A stretch of 64,000 nt of DNA. Source: an uncultured Lachnospiraceae bacterium. GTDB taxonomy: Bacteria > Bacillota > Clostridia > Lachnospirales > Lachnospiraceae. A program made the position numbers and the translations under genes. Positions 51,710 through 60,816 of the stretch are shown piece by piece. The notes below the pieces were generated by a model. That model worked only from the letters and a program-made list of their open reading frames with translations. It did no database searches and was not told where the DNA came from. Position 1 is the first letter of the stretch, and each line of letters begins with the position of its first letter. The stretch lies in assembly GCA_949948735.1 (NCBI GenBank), contig CATLGV010000004.1, forward strand, positions 62,001 through 126,000, read 5' to 3'.

Positions 51710-52840
51710 ATGCGCAATAAGAAGATACACAGGAGGATAACGGCGGCCGCGCTGGCCGCGGTGATGGTGCTGGCACTGGCCGGCTGCGGGGGAAAGAGCA
51801 GCAGCAGTACAGAGACGGCTTATACTACCGCTGCTTATGACAATGCAGCAGCGTCTGACGGCGGAATGCTCTATGCAGAGAGCAGGTATCAGGAGGCCGA
51901 GGAAGCTCCCCTGACAGCAGACATGCCGTCGGAACAGGCTGCGTTGAATGAAAGCACACAGAACAAAAGCGAGCGTAAGCTGATTAAGACGGTCAATCTG
52001 AGTGTGGAAACGGCGGAATACGACACGCTGGTGGCGCAGCTTGGCCAAAAGGTGGAGGCGCTTGGCGGGTATACGGAATATTTCAGTACGAGCGGCACGG
52101 ATACCAACCGTTACGGCAGTATGACGGCACGGATTCCCAGACAGAATTTGGACGCGTTTCTGGAGACGGTGGCGGGCGTGTCGAATATTACCTATCGCCA
52201 GGAAAATGTAGAGGATGTTACGCTCAGCTATGTGGATCTGGAAAGCCGCAAGCGGATGCTGCAAAAGGAGCAGGAGCGGCTTCTGGAGCTGCTCGGCCAG
52301 GCGGAGACCATAGAGGATATTATTCTGCTGGAGAGCAGGCTGACAGAGGTGCAGTATCAGCTGGAGAGCATGGAAGCCCAGCTGCGCACTTATGATAACC
52401 GCATTGATTACAGTACGGTATATCTGGATATAAGGGAGGTTGTGCGGTATACGCCGCAGGAGCCGACCGGAGCCTGGGACAGAATACGTACCGGATTCTC
52501 GGAAAATCTGTACGCAGTCTGGGACGGCATCGTAGATTTTGGAATCGGCATGGTGATACATATTCCGAATATAGCGGTATTTCTTGTTGTGGCAGGGATT
52601 TTGGCGCTGATAGTGAGAACGGCGCTGCGGCGTCACAGGAAAAAGCAGGAAAAGCGGCAGCAGGCATATATGCAGGCGGGAAACGTCCCGATGCAGGGAG
52701 GCAGTATGCAGGCAGGGAGTTTCCCGATGCAGGGAGGCAGTATGCAGGCAGGGAGCTTCCCGATGCAGGGAGGCAGTATGCAGGCAGGGAACACACCGCA
52801 GACAGAGGAAAGGAATGCAGGGGATGAAGGAAAATTATAA
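51710..52840 (+). CDS. DUF4349 lipoprotein with Met/Gln-rich C-terminal repeats
   Basis: The 376-residue protein has a lipoprotein signal peptide with lipobox LALAGC (lipidated Cys near 24). The DUF4349 domain (about 85-270) shows RKLIKTVNLSVETAEYDTLV, ARIPRQNLDAFLETV and the coiled segment RLLELLGQAETIEDIILLES. A membrane segment (about 285-307, IPNIAVFLVVAGILALIV) precedes a cytosolic tail of three 12-residue repeats MQAGSFPMQGGS. The start at ATG 51710 gives the intact signal peptide. The tail overlaps the era start. Function of DUF4349 is unknown. Confidence 0.87.
   Translation: MRNKKIHRRITAAALAAVMVLALAGCGGKSSSSTETAYTTAAYDNAAASDGGMLYAESRYQEAEEAPLTADMPSEQAALNESTQNKSERKLIKTVNLSVETAEYDTLVAQLGQKVEALGGYTEYFSTSGTDTNRYGSMTARIPRQNLDAFLETVAGVSNITYRQENVEDVTLSYVDLESRKRMLQKEQERLLELLGQAETIEDIILLESRLTEVQYQLESMEAQLRTYDNRIDYSTVYLDIREVVRYTPQEPTGAWDRIRTGFSENLYAVWDGIVDFGIGMVIHIPNIAVFLVVAGILALIVRTALRRHRKKQEKRQQAYMQAGNVPMQGGSMQAGSFPMQGGSMQAGSFPMQGGSMQAGNTPQTEERNAGDEGKL
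52670..52792 (+). repeat. 36-bp coding tandem repeat (3.4 copies)
   Basis: Units start at 52670, 52706, 52742 and 52778 (the last partial). They encode MQAGN/SxPMQGGS and are nearly identical, so copy number may vary between strains. Confidence 0.9.
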
Positions 52841-53723
52841 ATCCGGTTTTGCGGCGCTGATAGGCCGTCCCAATGTCGGGAAGTCAACCTTGATGAACTG
52901 TCTGATTGGGCAGAAGATTGCGATTACCTCTAAGAAGCCGCAGACGACAAGAAACCGCATCCAGACGGTTTATACGGCTGAGGAGGGACAGATTGTTTTT
53001 GTCGATACGCCGGGGATCCACAAGGCGAAGAATAAGCTGGGCGATTACATGGTGAATGTGGCGGAGCGTACCCTCCGGGAGGTCGACGTGATTTTGTGGC
53101 TGGTGGAGCCGACAGATTATATCGGCGCGGGTGAGCGGCATATTATCGAACAGCTCAAAAAGGTCAAGACGCCGGTTATTCTGGTAATCAACAAGATTGA
53201 TACGGTCAGGCGTGAGCAGCTGCTGGGGTATATTGACGCATACCGGACGCAGCTTGACTTTGCGGAAATCGTACCGGTGTCCGCATTAAAGCGCGATAAC
53301 ACAGAGGTGCTGCTTGAGCAGATTATGAAATATCTGCCCTGCGGTCCTGCGTTTTATGACGAGGACACGATTACCGACCAGCCGACGCGTCAGATTGTGG
53401 CGGAAATCATTCGGGAGAAGGTGTTGCGCAGCGTTGACGAGGAGATACCGCACGGCGTTGCCGTAATGATTGAGGCGATGAAGTACGGTAAAAAGCTGGT
53501 AGAAATCGAGGCGACCATTGTCTGTGAAAAGGACTCCCACAAGGGCATTATTATAGGGAAAGGCGGCGCTATGCTCAAGAAAATCGGGACGCTTGCCCGT
53601 CCGGAGATTGAGGAGCTGCTGGAGCGGCATGTTCATCTGCAGCTCTGGGTGAAGGTCAAGAAGGACTGGCGCGACAGTGATTTCCTGATTAAGAATTTCG
53701 GCTACAATGCCAAAGAAGAGTAA
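52815..53723 (+). CDS. era: GTPase Era
   Basis: The 302-residue GTPase binds 16S rRNA and assists 30S assembly. The G domain has G1 GRPNVGKS, G3 DTPG, G4 NKID and G5 SAL. The C-terminal KH domain has HKGIIIGKGGAMLKKIG. ATG 52815 has GAGG 6 bases before it; ATG 52824 is an alternative. It overlaps the end of the lipoprotein gene. Era-yqzL-recO is a conserved Firmicutes order and holds here. Confidence 0.95.
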   Translation: MQGMKENYKSGFAALIGRPNVGKSTLMNCLIGQKIAITSKKPQTTRNRIQTVYTAEEGQIVFVDTPGIHKAKNKLGDYMVNVAERTLREVDVILWLVEPTDYIGAGERHIIEQLKKVKTPVILVINKIDTVRREQLLGYIDAYRTQLDFAEIVPVSALKRDNTEVLLEQIMKYLPCGPAFYDEDTITDQPTRQIVAEIIREKVLRSVDEEIPHGVAVMIEAMKYGKKLVEIEATIVCEKDSHKGIIIGKGGAMLKKIGTLARPEIEELLERHVHLQLWVKVKKDWRDSDFLIKNFGYNAKEE

Positions 53724-53842
53724 ATGGATATGACAGTGAATAAAATCGGCGCATAAGCACACCCTAACTGTGTAGGCAAATGACTGTGAACAGTCGTGAA
53801 CAGCCGTTAGAATATCGTCACACGGAAAGGATATGGATATAG

Positions 53843-54028
53843 ATGTACGAGGATGGATGGAGCCGGTTTATGCGGACAGGGCAGATACGCGATTATTTGG
53901 CTTATAAGGAGCATCCTAAAATGGAAAGCGCCGTAGACAGGGCAGGAGATACATGTGAGTTTAGGTATGCAGGAAATCGTGGTATTGACGGGAATCGTCA
54001 TCAAGGCGGAGCCAATCGGGGAATATGA
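53843..54028 (+). CDS. YqzL-like small protein between era and recO
   Basis: The first 30 residues (EDGWSRFMRTGQIRDYLAYK then EHPK) match the YqzL pattern W-x2-F-x2-TG-x-I-x2-YL-x-YKE, and the position between era and recO is that of yqzL in Bacillus. The family is usually near 45-50 residues, whereas this frame runs to 61 and overlaps the recO start by 74 bp. Function is unknown. A GGAAAGGA site lies before ATG 53843. Confidence 0.7.
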   Translation: MYEDGWSRFMRTGQIRDYLAYKEHPKMESAVDRAGDTCEFRYAGNRGIDGNRHQGGANRGI

Positions 54029-54614
54029 CAGAAGAGTGGTTCTGCTGACAAAGGAACGAGGGAAAATATCGGCGTTTGCAAGAGGCTCCCGAAAGCCCGG
54101 GAGCCGGCTGATGGCGCCGACCAATCCCTTTTCCTTCGGACAGTTCAGGCTATATGCCGGAAGAAGCTCCTACAGTATGTCCGAGGCAGAGATCTCAAAT
54201 TATTTTGAAGAGCTGCGGGCGGATTTTGCAGGCGCGTATTACGGCATGTATTTTCTGGAAATATGCGATTATTATACAAGGGAAAATAATGATGAGACCG
54301 GGATGCTCAAGCTCTTATACCAGTCTCTGCGGGCAGTTGCCTCTCCAGGCTTTGACAATCGTTTGGTGAGGTGCGTTTTTGAGTTAAAGGCAATTATGAT
54401 AAACGGGGAATTTCCGCAGGAAAAGGCCCGGACGCTCGGAGAGACGGCGGCATATACCGTCGACTTTATTATGAGGACACCGGTGGAGAAGCTGTTTACG
54501 TTTGAGCTGAAGGACGAGGTTTTACAGGAGCTGCGGCGCTTTTGCGGACAACTGTGCAAAAGACTGCTGGACAAAAATTTTAAAAGCCTTGAAATACTTG
54601 AAAATATGGAATAA
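53955..54614 (+). CDS. recO: DNA repair protein RecO
   Basis: The 219-residue protein helps RecFOR load RecA at gaps. The N-terminal OB fold has TGIVIKAEPIGEYDRRVVLL and TKERGKISAFARGSRKPGS. The helical domain with YYGMYFLEICDYYTRENND follows, and the zinc Cys cluster of some RecO proteins is absent. GTG 53955 is chosen because AGGAG (53944-53948) stands 6 bases before it. Length is slightly short for RecO (about 240). Confidence 0.88.
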   Translation: MSLGMQEIVVLTGIVIKAEPIGEYDRRVVLLTKERGKISAFARGSRKPGSRLMAPTNPFSFGQFRLYAGRSSYSMSEAEISNYFEELRADFAGAYYGMYFLEICDYYTRENNDETGMLKLLYQSLRAVASPGFDNRLVRCVFELKAIMINGEFPQEKARTLGETAAYTVDFIMRTPVEKLFTFELKDEVLQELRRFCGQLCKRLLDKNFKSLEILENME

Positions 54615-54626
54615 GTTGGGTATAAT
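54598..54626 (+). promoter_or_regulatory. Sigma-A promoter of the lipoprotein gene at 54678
   Basis: TTGAAA (54598-54603), a 17-bp spacer and the perfect -10 TATAAT (54621-54626) lie at the end of recO. Confidence 0.75.
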
Positions 54627-54677
54627 GGACGCAGTTCCAAAAAATATAGAGAAGATGGTAAGAAGATGGAGAGAGAC

Positions 54678-55358
54678 ATGAAAAAGGTTACGAGGGTGAA
54701 CATCTTAGGAGCGCTGCTTTTATGCGTGCTTTGTCTGACTGCCTGCGGTAATAGGGAACAGCAGAATAAACCGTCGGACAAGGGGAATGCGAAGGATGAA
54801 ATGGTTACATCGATTTCCGTCAATAAGGATGGATCCATAGAGAGCAGAATCGTGGAAGAATTTGAGGCAGCTTATTATGATGTGTCGGCGCTGCAGGCCA
54901 TGATTGAGGAGGCTGCGGCCGATTATTCCCGGGAGACCGCAGCGGCGGAGGTATCCCTGAAGGGCTGTAAGGTCGTAGATAACAAGGTAAACGTTGAGAT
55001 AACGTACAACGACTGTAACGCGTATGCCGGCTTTAACGGCGAGACCTTTTTTGCCGGAACGATACAGGATGCGTATGAGGCGGGATATGACCTGAACGTG
55101 ACACTGAAGGCAGTATCCTCCAAGGATGGGGCCCAGACGGTCTCGAAGCAGGAGCTTCTTGGCATGGGCGACAGCCATATCGTTATCTTTGAAAGGCCGG
55201 TGCAGGAGGATGGAGCCGGTGAAGAGGCGGCAGGAGCGACGATGCGCATCAACTGCTACGGCAATATTCTGTATGTGGGGGACGGCGTGTCAACGGTAGG
55301 AAAGAAGAGTGCGGACGTCAGCATTGATCAGGGCGTTGGCATTATTGTATTCAAATAA
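54678..55358 (+). CDS. Putative lipoprotein, 226 residues
   Basis: The N-terminus has a basic start, a hydrophobic core and the lipobox LCLTAC, so it is lipid-anchored outside the membrane. The rest is acidic and mixed alpha/beta; I do not recognise a family. ATG 54678 has GGAGAG 5 bases before it, whereas the in-frame ATG 54666 would lengthen the signal peptide. It has its own consensus promoter and is followed by glyQS after 36 bp. Confidence 0.8.
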   Translation: MKKVTRVNILGALLLCVLCLTACGNREQQNKPSDKGNAKDEMVTSISVNKDGSIESRIVEEFEAAYYDVSALQAMIEEAAADYSRETAAAEVSLKGCKVVDNKVNVEITYNDCNAYAGFNGETFFAGTIQDAYEAGYDLNVTLKAVSSKDGAQTVSKQELLGMGDSHIVIFERPVQEDGAGEEAAGATMRINCYGNILYVGDGVSTVGKKSADVSIDQGVGIIVFK

Positions 55359-55394
55359 GCAGGATTGTTACGGAAAGGGTAAGGGGATTGAATA

Positions 55395-56783
55395 ATGGAA
55401 AAAACAATGGAAAAAATCGTAGCGTTGGCAAAGTCAAGAGGGTTTGTGTATCCGGGCTCGGAGATTTACGGCGGCCTTGCGAACACCTGGGATTACGGGA
55501 ATCTCGGCGTTGAGCTGAAGAACAACGTAAAGAAGGCGTGGTGGCAGAAATTCGTCATGGAGAATCCTTATAATGTCGGCGTAGACTGTGCGATTCTGAT
55601 GAATCCGCAGACATGGGTTGCCTCCGGCCACCTGGGCGGTTTTTCGGATCCGCTGATGGACTGTAAGGAATGCCATGAACGGTTCCGCGCGGATCAGATC
55701 ATTGAGCATTATGTGGAGGAGAAGGGGATGACGCTGGAGAGCGCCGTAGACGGCTGGAGCCAGGAGCAGATGAAGGCGTTCATAGACGAGAATCAGATTC
55801 CGTGCCCGACCTGCGGTAAACATAATTTTACGGATATCCGTCAGTTTAACCTGATGTTCAAGACCTTTCAGGGCGTAACGGAGGACGCAAAGAACACCGT
55901 ATACTTAAGACCCGAGACCGCACAGGGTATTTTTGTGAATTTTAAGAATGTACAGAGAACCTCGAGGAAGAAGATTCCGTTTGGAATCTGCCAAATCGGC
56001 AAATCCTTCCGCAACGAGATTACGCCGGGCAATTTCATTTTCCGCGTAAGGGAATTTGAGCAGATGGAGATGGAATTTTTCTGCGAGCCGGATACGGATT
56101 TGGAGTGGTTTGCATATTGGAAGCAGCACTGCATCGACTTTTTAAAGAGCCTTGGCATGAAGGAGGAGGAGATGAGAGTCCGCGACCATGAGCAGGAGGA
56201 GCTGTCCTTCTATTCCAAGGCAACGACGGATATTGAGTTTTTGTTCCCGTTTGGCTGGGGCGAGCTGTGGGGAATTGCGGACAGAACCGACTATGACCTG
56301 ACGCAGCATCAGAATGTATCCGGACAGGATATGAGCTATTTTGACGATGAAAAGAGAGAGAAATATATCCCGTATGTTATTGAGCCGTCCCTTGGCGTAG
56401 AGCGTCTGTTCCTTGCGGTGCTCTGCGGCGCGTACGATGAGGAGGAACTTGGCGAGGGGGACATGCGTACCGTGCTGCGGTTCCATCCGGCGCTGGCACC
56501 GGTAAAGATCGGCGTGCTGCCGTTGTCAAAGAAGCTCAATGAAGGCGCGGAGAAGATTTATACACAGCTGTCAAAGAAATACAACTGCGAATTTGACGAC
56601 AGAGGCAATATCGGTAAGAGATACCGCCGTCAGGATGAAATCGGTACGCCATTCTGCGTTACATATGATTTTGAGTCCGAGACCGATCAGGCCGTAACGG
56701 TGCGGTTCAGGGATTCCATGGAGCAGGTGCGCATAAAGATTGACGAGCTGGATGCTTACTTTGCGGATAAGTTTGTTCTTTGA
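55395..56783 (+). CDS. glyQS: Glycyl-tRNA synthetase (homodimeric class II type)
   Basis: The 462-residue single-chain enzyme is the alpha2 type, not the alpha/beta type. Motifs seen are [54 protein letters not shown] (motif 2) and [14 protein letters not shown] (motif 3). The C-terminal anticodon-binding domain starts near [16 protein letters not shown] zinc-type CxxC ([16 protein letters not shown]) lies in the insertion. The AAGGGG site supports ATG 55395. No T-box leader is present. Confidence 0.95.
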   Translation: MEKTMEKIVALAKSRGFVYPGSEIYGGLANTWDYGNLGVELKNNVKKAWWQKFVMENPYNVGVDCAILMNPQTWVASGHLGGFSDPLMDCKECHERFRADQIIEHYVEEKGMTLESAVDGWSQEQMKAFIDENQIPCPTCGKHNFTDIRQFNLMFKTFQGVTEDAKNTVYLRPETAQGIFVNFKNVQRTSRKKIPFGICQIGKSFRNEITPGNFIFRVREFEQMEMEFFCEPDTDLEWFAYWKQHCIDFLKSLGMKEEEMRVRDHEQEELSFYSKATTDIEFLFPFGWGELWGIADRTDYDLTQHQNVSGQDMSYFDDEKREKYIPYVIEPSLGVERLFLAVLCGAYDEEELGEGDMRTVLRFHPALAPVKIGVLPLSKKLNEGAEKIYTQLSKKYNCEFDDRGNIGKRYRRQDEIGTPFCVTYDFESETDQAVTVRFRDSMEQVRIKIDELDAYFADKFVL

Positions 56784-56796
56784 GATACCAGGGGCA

Positions 56797-56838
56797 AAAG
56801 GTCATGTGTGACATGCCTGCATGTCGGCACATGACTTT
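56797..56838. repeat. Long interrupted hairpin after glyQS
   Basis: TCATGTG pairs with CACATGA and GACATGC with GCATGTC, flanked by AAAG/CTTT, spanning 56797-56838. Both ends read T or A runs, so it could terminate on either strand, though the T run is short. Confidence 0.55.
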
Positions 56839-56894
56839 GGGACCCGCAAAAACATGAGAAAGCAGCCCGACAGGGCGGATTTTGAATGTTTTTA

Positions 56895-56936
56895 GGATTG
56901 CGGGAGCATGAAATGCGGAGCAATCCGCAGGTATCG
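56895..56936. repeat. Inverted repeat in the alaS leader
   Basis: GGATTGC (56895-56901) and GCAATCC (56930-56936) flank 28 bases containing a partly repeated GCGGAGC/GCGGGAGC. Its role is unknown; the rest of this 199-bp gap shows only the alaS ribosome site. Confidence 0.45.
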
Positions 56937-56982
56937 GAGTTCTATAAAATGAAATATACCAGTTAGATTTGGAGGAATTATT

Positions 56983-59640
56983 GTGAAAAATTATGGAGTA
57001 AACGAGCTTCGGAGAATGTTCCTTGAGTTCTTCGAGAGCAAGGATCATCTGGCAATGAAAAGCTTTTCTCTGGTGCCGCATAACGATAACAGCCTGCTGA
57101 TTATCAACTCCGGCATGGCGCCGTTAAAGCCATATTTTACAGGACAGGAGATACCGCCCAGACGCCGCGTGACCACGTGCCAGAAGTGCGTCCGGACGGG
57201 AGACATCGACAATGTCGGCAAGACGGCAAGACATCTTACCTTCTTTGAGATGCTGGGGAACTTCTCCTTTGGAGACTATTTCAAGAAGGAGGCGCTTGCG
57301 TGGAGCTGGGAGTTTCTGACGGAGGTGGTAGGTCTTGACCCCGAGCGGCTGTATCCGTCTATTTACAGCGAGGACGACGAGGCATTTCAGATCTGGACGG
57401 AGCAAATCGGTGTTCCTGCGGAGAAGATTACACGGTTTTATCGAGATCCCGAGACGGGCGAGTGCGACAATTTCTGGGAGCACGGCGCAGGCCCCTGCGG
57501 CCCCTGCTCGGAGATTTATTATGACAGAGGTGTCAAATATGGCTGCGGCAGACCGGACTGCAAGGTCGGATGCGAATGCGATCGCTTTGTAGAGGTATGG
57601 AACAACGTATTTACGCAGTTTGAAGGGGATGGACACGGGCATTACGAGGAGCTTGCGCAGAAGAATATTGATACCGGTATGGGAATGGAGCGTCTTGCGC
57701 TGGTGGTGCAGGATGTGGATACGGTTTTTGACATTAACACCATGAAGGCGATTCGCGACAAGGTTTGCGAGGTGGCGGGTGTCGTGTATCAGAAGGAGGA
57801 GAAGACAGATATGTCCATCCGTCTGATTACCGATCACATGCGTTCTTCGACTTTTATGATTTCAGACGGGATTCTGCCGTCAAACGAGGGCAGGGGCTAT
57901 GTGCTCAGGCGACTGATAAGGCGTGTGGCGCGGCATGGCAGGCTTCTGGGTATAGAGGGCAAATTCCTCACGAGGATTGCGCAGACGGTGATTGACGAGT
58001 GTAAGGACGGCTATCCGGAGCTGGAGGAGAAGAAGGACTTCATCTTTAATGTGCTTGTGCAGGAGGAGGATAAGTTCAGCCGGACGATAGATCAGGGGCT
58101 CAGTATTCTTGCGGATATGGAGGAAGCGCTGAATAAAAACGGCCAGAAGACGCTTGCAGGTGCGGATGCCTTTAAGCTGTATGACACCTATGGCTTCCCG
58201 ATAGATCTGACAATCGAGATCCTGGAGGAGAAGGGATTCCGGGTGGACGAGGAAGGCTTTCAGGCCGCAATGCAGGAGCAGCGGCAGACTGCCCGTAAGG
58301 CCCGCAAGGAAACGAATTATATGGGGGCCGATGTGACTGTCTATGAGTCGATAGATCCGGCAGTTACAAGTGAATTTGTCGGTTATGACAGACTGACGCA
58401 TACCTCCAGGGTGACAGTGCTTACGACGGAAGAGGAGATTGTAGATGCGCTGACGGATGGACAGGCCGGTACGGTTATTGTAGAGGAAACACCCTTCTAC
58501 GCTACGATGGGCGGCCAGGAGGCTGACACGGGTATTATTACGCTGCAGGATGCAGAATTTGAAGTAAAGGATACCGTAAAGCTGCTTGGCGGTAAGATCG
58601 GACATATCGGTGTTGTAACGAAGGGTATGATTAAGACAGGCGATGTGGTGACCTTGCAGGTCAACGAAGCAAAGCGTGCGGATACCTGTAAGAATCACAG
58701 TGCAACCCATCTTTTGCAGAAGGCGCTCCGCGTTGTTCTCGGCAACCATGTGGAGCAGGCGGGTTCCTTTGTCAACGCGGACAGACTTCGTTTTGACTTT
58801 ACGCACTTTCAGGCGATGACGGAGGAAGAGCTGGCGCAGGTTGAACAGCTTGTGATGGAGCAGATTGCCAATAATATCGCGGTTCACACGCAGGAGATGA
58901 GTCTTGACGAGGCCAAGAAAACGGGCGCGATGGCGTTGTTTGGGGAGAAATACGGTGAGACGGTCCGCGTCGTAAAGATGGGCGGCTTCTCGACGGAGCT
59001 CTGCGGCGGTACGCACGTCGCGGCTACCGGCGCGATTATGGCATTTAAGATTGTTTCCGAGAGCGGCGTGGCGGCAGGCGTCAGGAGAATCGAGGCGCTT
59101 ACCGGCAGCGGCGTATTTGCGTATTATAAGGATTTGGAAAAGACGCTTACGGAGAGCGCAAGAATCGTAAAGACGACGCCGGGCAGCCTTGCGGAGCGGC
59201 TGGAGCATCTGATGGCGGAGCTTAAGGCCCTGCAGGGTGAGAACGAAGCCTTAAAGAGCAAGGCGGCTAAGGAAGCTCTCGGCGACGTGATGAATCAGGT
59301 TGTGGATGTAAAGGGCGTGAAGCTGCTTGCGGCGCGGGTAGACGGCGTCGATATGAACGGCCTGAGGGATTTGGGTGATCAGCTGAAGGAGAAGCTCGGC
59401 AATGGCGTTGTCGTGCTTGCTTCCTCGTCGGAGGGCAAGGTAAATCTGATTGCGATGGCGACGGATGCCGCGATGGCGCAGGGCGCGCATGCGGGCAATC
59501 TGATCAAGGGGATTGCGGCGCTTGTCGGCGGCGGCGGCGGCGGACGGCCGAATATGGCGCAGGCCGGCGGAAAAAATCCCGCGGGAATTGACCAGGCGGT
59601 TGCGGAAGCAAAGACGGTGCTGGCGGGACAGATAAATTAA
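56983..59640 (+). CDS. alaS: Alanyl-tRNA synthetase
   Basis: The 885-residue class II enzyme shows the N-terminal catalytic core (LRRMFLEFFESKDHLAMKSF, RRRVTTCQKCVRTGDIDNVG, GMGMERLALVVQ). The editing domain has HSATHLLQKALRVVLG, and the zinc-site Cys is in STELCGGTHVAATG. The Gly-rich C-terminal DHHA1 domain (ALVGGGGGGRPNMAQAGG) closes the protein. GTG 56983 is the start, with GGAGG 7 bases before it. An insertion CGRPDCKVGCECD in the core suggests an additional metal site seen in some bacteria. Confidence 0.96.
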   Translation: MKNYGVNELRRMFLEFFESKDHLAMKSFSLVPHNDNSLLIINSGMAPLKPYFTGQEIPPRRRVTTCQKCVRTGDIDNVGKTARHLTFFEMLGNFSFGDYFKKEALAWSWEFLTEVVGLDPERLYPSIYSEDDEAFQIWTEQIGVPAEKITRFYRDPETGECDNFWEHGAGPCGPCSEIYYDRGVKYGCGRPDCKVGCECDRFVEVWNNVFTQFEGDGHGHYEELAQKNIDTGMGMERLALVVQDVDTVFDINTMKAIRDKVCEVAGVVYQKEEKTDMSIRLITDHMRSSTFMISDGILPSNEGRGYVLRRLIRRVARHGRLLGIEGKFLTRIAQTVIDECKDGYPELEEKKDFIFNVLVQEEDKFSRTIDQGLSILADMEEALNKNGQKTLAGADAFKLYDTYGFPIDLTIEILEEKGFRVDEEGFQAAMQEQRQTARKARKETNYMGADVTVYESIDPAVTSEFVGYDRLTHTSRVTVLTTEEEIVDALTDGQAGTVIVEETPFYATMGGQEADTGIITLQDAEFEVKDTVKLLGGKIGHIGVVTKGMIKTGDVVTLQVNEAKRADTCKNHSATHLLQKALRVVLGNHVEQAGSFVNADRLRFDFTHFQAMTEEELAQVEQLVMEQIANNIAVHTQEMSLDEAKKTGAMALFGEKYGETVRVVKMGGFSTELCGGTHVAATGAIMAFKIVSESGVAAGVRRIEALTGSGVFAYYKDLEKTLTESARIVKTTPGSLAERLEHLMAELKALQGENEALKSKAAKEALGDVMNQVVDVKGVKLLAARVDGVDMNGLRDLGDQLKEKLGNGVVVLASSSEGKVNLIAMATDAAMAQGAHAGNLIKGIAALVGGGGGGRPNMAQAGGKNPAGIDQAVAEAKTVLAGQIN

Positions 59641-59643
59641 GAA

Positions 59644-59668
59644 AGCGCTGATAAAGGCAGCGTTTTCC
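59644..59668 (+). terminator. Rho-independent terminator of alaS
   Basis: GCGCTG and CAGCGT flank ATAAAGG, followed by TTT-CC; a short T run follows. The strength is moderate. Confidence 0.6.
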
Positions 59669-59709
59669 TAAAAAAATATGAAAAATCCAAATATATTATA
59701 AAAAAACTG

Positions 59710-59737
59710 TTGACGTATTCTTAATTTGTGCTATAAT
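59710..59737 (+). promoter_or_regulatory. Strong sigma-A promoter of rpsU
   Basis: TTGACG (59710-59715), a 16-bp spacer and the perfect -10 TATAAT (59732-59737) lie 75 bp ahead of rpsU. Confidence 0.8.
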
Positions 59738-59812
59738 CAATTTGTGCAATTAAGAATACCCGTACAGTCTGGCACACAATAATAGGACTGGAGGGAGGTT
59801 GGGTGTGAGAGC

Positions 59813-59989
59813 ATGTCAAATGTAATCGTTAAAGAGAACGAGACTTTGGATAGCGCTTTACGCAGATTCAAGAGAAGCTGTGCTAAAGCTGGGATTCAGC
59901 AGGAAATCCGTAAAAGAGAGCATTACGAGAAGCCAAGCGTAAAACGTAAGAAGAAGTCTGAGGCAGCAAGAAAACGTAAATATAATTAA
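59813..59989 (+). CDS. rpsU: 30S ribosomal protein S21
   Basis: This 58-residue protein ([38 protein letters not shown], basic [13 protein letters not shown] end) is S21, a small basic protein of the 30S platform. The Shine-Dalgarno GGGAGG (59793-59798) lies 14 bases before ATG 59813, longer than usual, and the intervening leader may fold. It has its own strong promoter and terminator. Confidence 0.97.
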   Translation: MSNVIVKENETLDSALRRFKRSCAKAGIQQEIRKREHYEKPSVKRKKKSEAARKRKYN

Positions 59990-59995
59990 TCAATT

Positions 59996-60028
59996 AAATC
60001 CTTGGCTTCTGTCAAGGATTTTTCCTTG
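59996..60028 (+). terminator. Rho-independent terminator of rpsU
   Basis: AAATCCTTG (59996-60004) pairs with CAAGGATTT (60013-60021) and is followed by T. The right arm could also pair with TCCTTG just downstream (CAAGGA-TTTT-TCCTTG). Confidence 0.8.
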
Positions 60029-60114
60029 GATTTTATCAGTTTTTTCATTGTATAAAAGCAACGGCAGTTTACCTGTATCAGGGATTTGCAGTGCTTGGAA
60101 AGGGAGGAGTAACG

Positions 60115-60729
60115 ATGGGAGTAGGAGATTTTCAGCTTGCAGGATATGACCTCTATCATCTGATTGCATGTTTTTTTCTTTTTAGTGTTATCGGATGGAT
60201 GGTGGAGTCAATCTATATGTCATTTTGCAACAGGAAGCTGACGAACAGGGGATTTATGTCAGGCCCGTTCTGCCCGATATACGGGTTCGGTGCGACGGCG
60301 GGATACATTATCCTGCATCCGTTTGCGGACAACATTGTTTTGCTTTACATAGTAGGCGCGCTCTCTGCCACATTGTTTGAATTCCTGGTAGCGAAGCTTA
60401 TGCTCAAGCTGTTTGGCGAGGTATGGTGGGATTATAATGATAAGTTCTGCAATTACAAAGGCGTCCTGTGCCTTGAGAGCACGCTTGCATGGGGGTTATA
60501 TGCCGTTATCATTATTACCTTTTTGTTTGATAAGGTAATGCGTCTGATCGATATGTATCCTGTTGTATGGGGTGTTCGCATCATCGGGCTGTGCTTTATT
60601 ATGGTGCTTCTCGATTTCGGTTATCATTTCGCAATAGCCGTTAAGATTAATGAGGAGACCAGAGAAGATTTAAGAGAGAAAAAAGAAGAAATTGTGGAAT
60701 TTTGCCACAGGCTGATAGGCAGGTCTTAG
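60115..60729 (+). CDS. Predicted membrane protein of the CmpB-like ABC-transporter family
   Basis: The 204-residue protein has about four to five membrane segments. The conserved SVIGWMVESIYMSFCNRKLT and NRGFMSGPFCPIYGFGA stretches mark the PF06541 family (putative ABC transporter type IV, CmpB). The charged C-terminal tail lies in the cytosol. No ATPase gene is near, so a transport role is not supported locally. ATG 60115 is chosen because GGGAGGAG lies 7-8 bases before it; the in-frame GTG 60091 overlaps that site. Confidence 0.82.
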   Translation: MGVGDFQLAGYDLYHLIACFFLFSVIGWMVESIYMSFCNRKLTNRGFMSGPFCPIYGFGATAGYIILHPFADNIVLLYIVGALSATLFEFLVAKLMLKLFGEVWWDYNDKFCNYKGVLCLESTLAWGLYAVIIITFLFDKVMRLIDMYPVVWGVRIIGLCFIMVLLDFGYHFAIAVKINEETREDLREKKEEIVEFCHRLIGRS

Positions 60730-60816
60730 GATCTGCCTTTTTTACGCTGTCCGCATACATACAAAGCGCCTAAAATGCATAGATTTCATAATAAATGAAG
60801 AATAGGCGGGTAGCTT

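Noticed and set aside
53724-53842. LexA or other repair operator before yqzL-recO
   Set aside because: There are two GTGAACAG direct repeats, but they lack the GAAC-N4-GTTC symmetry of known LexA boxes and have no promoter context.
57880-59208. 442-codon open frame on the minus strand inside alaS
   Set aside because: It lies entirely opposite conserved AlaRS motifs and has no promoter or family features.
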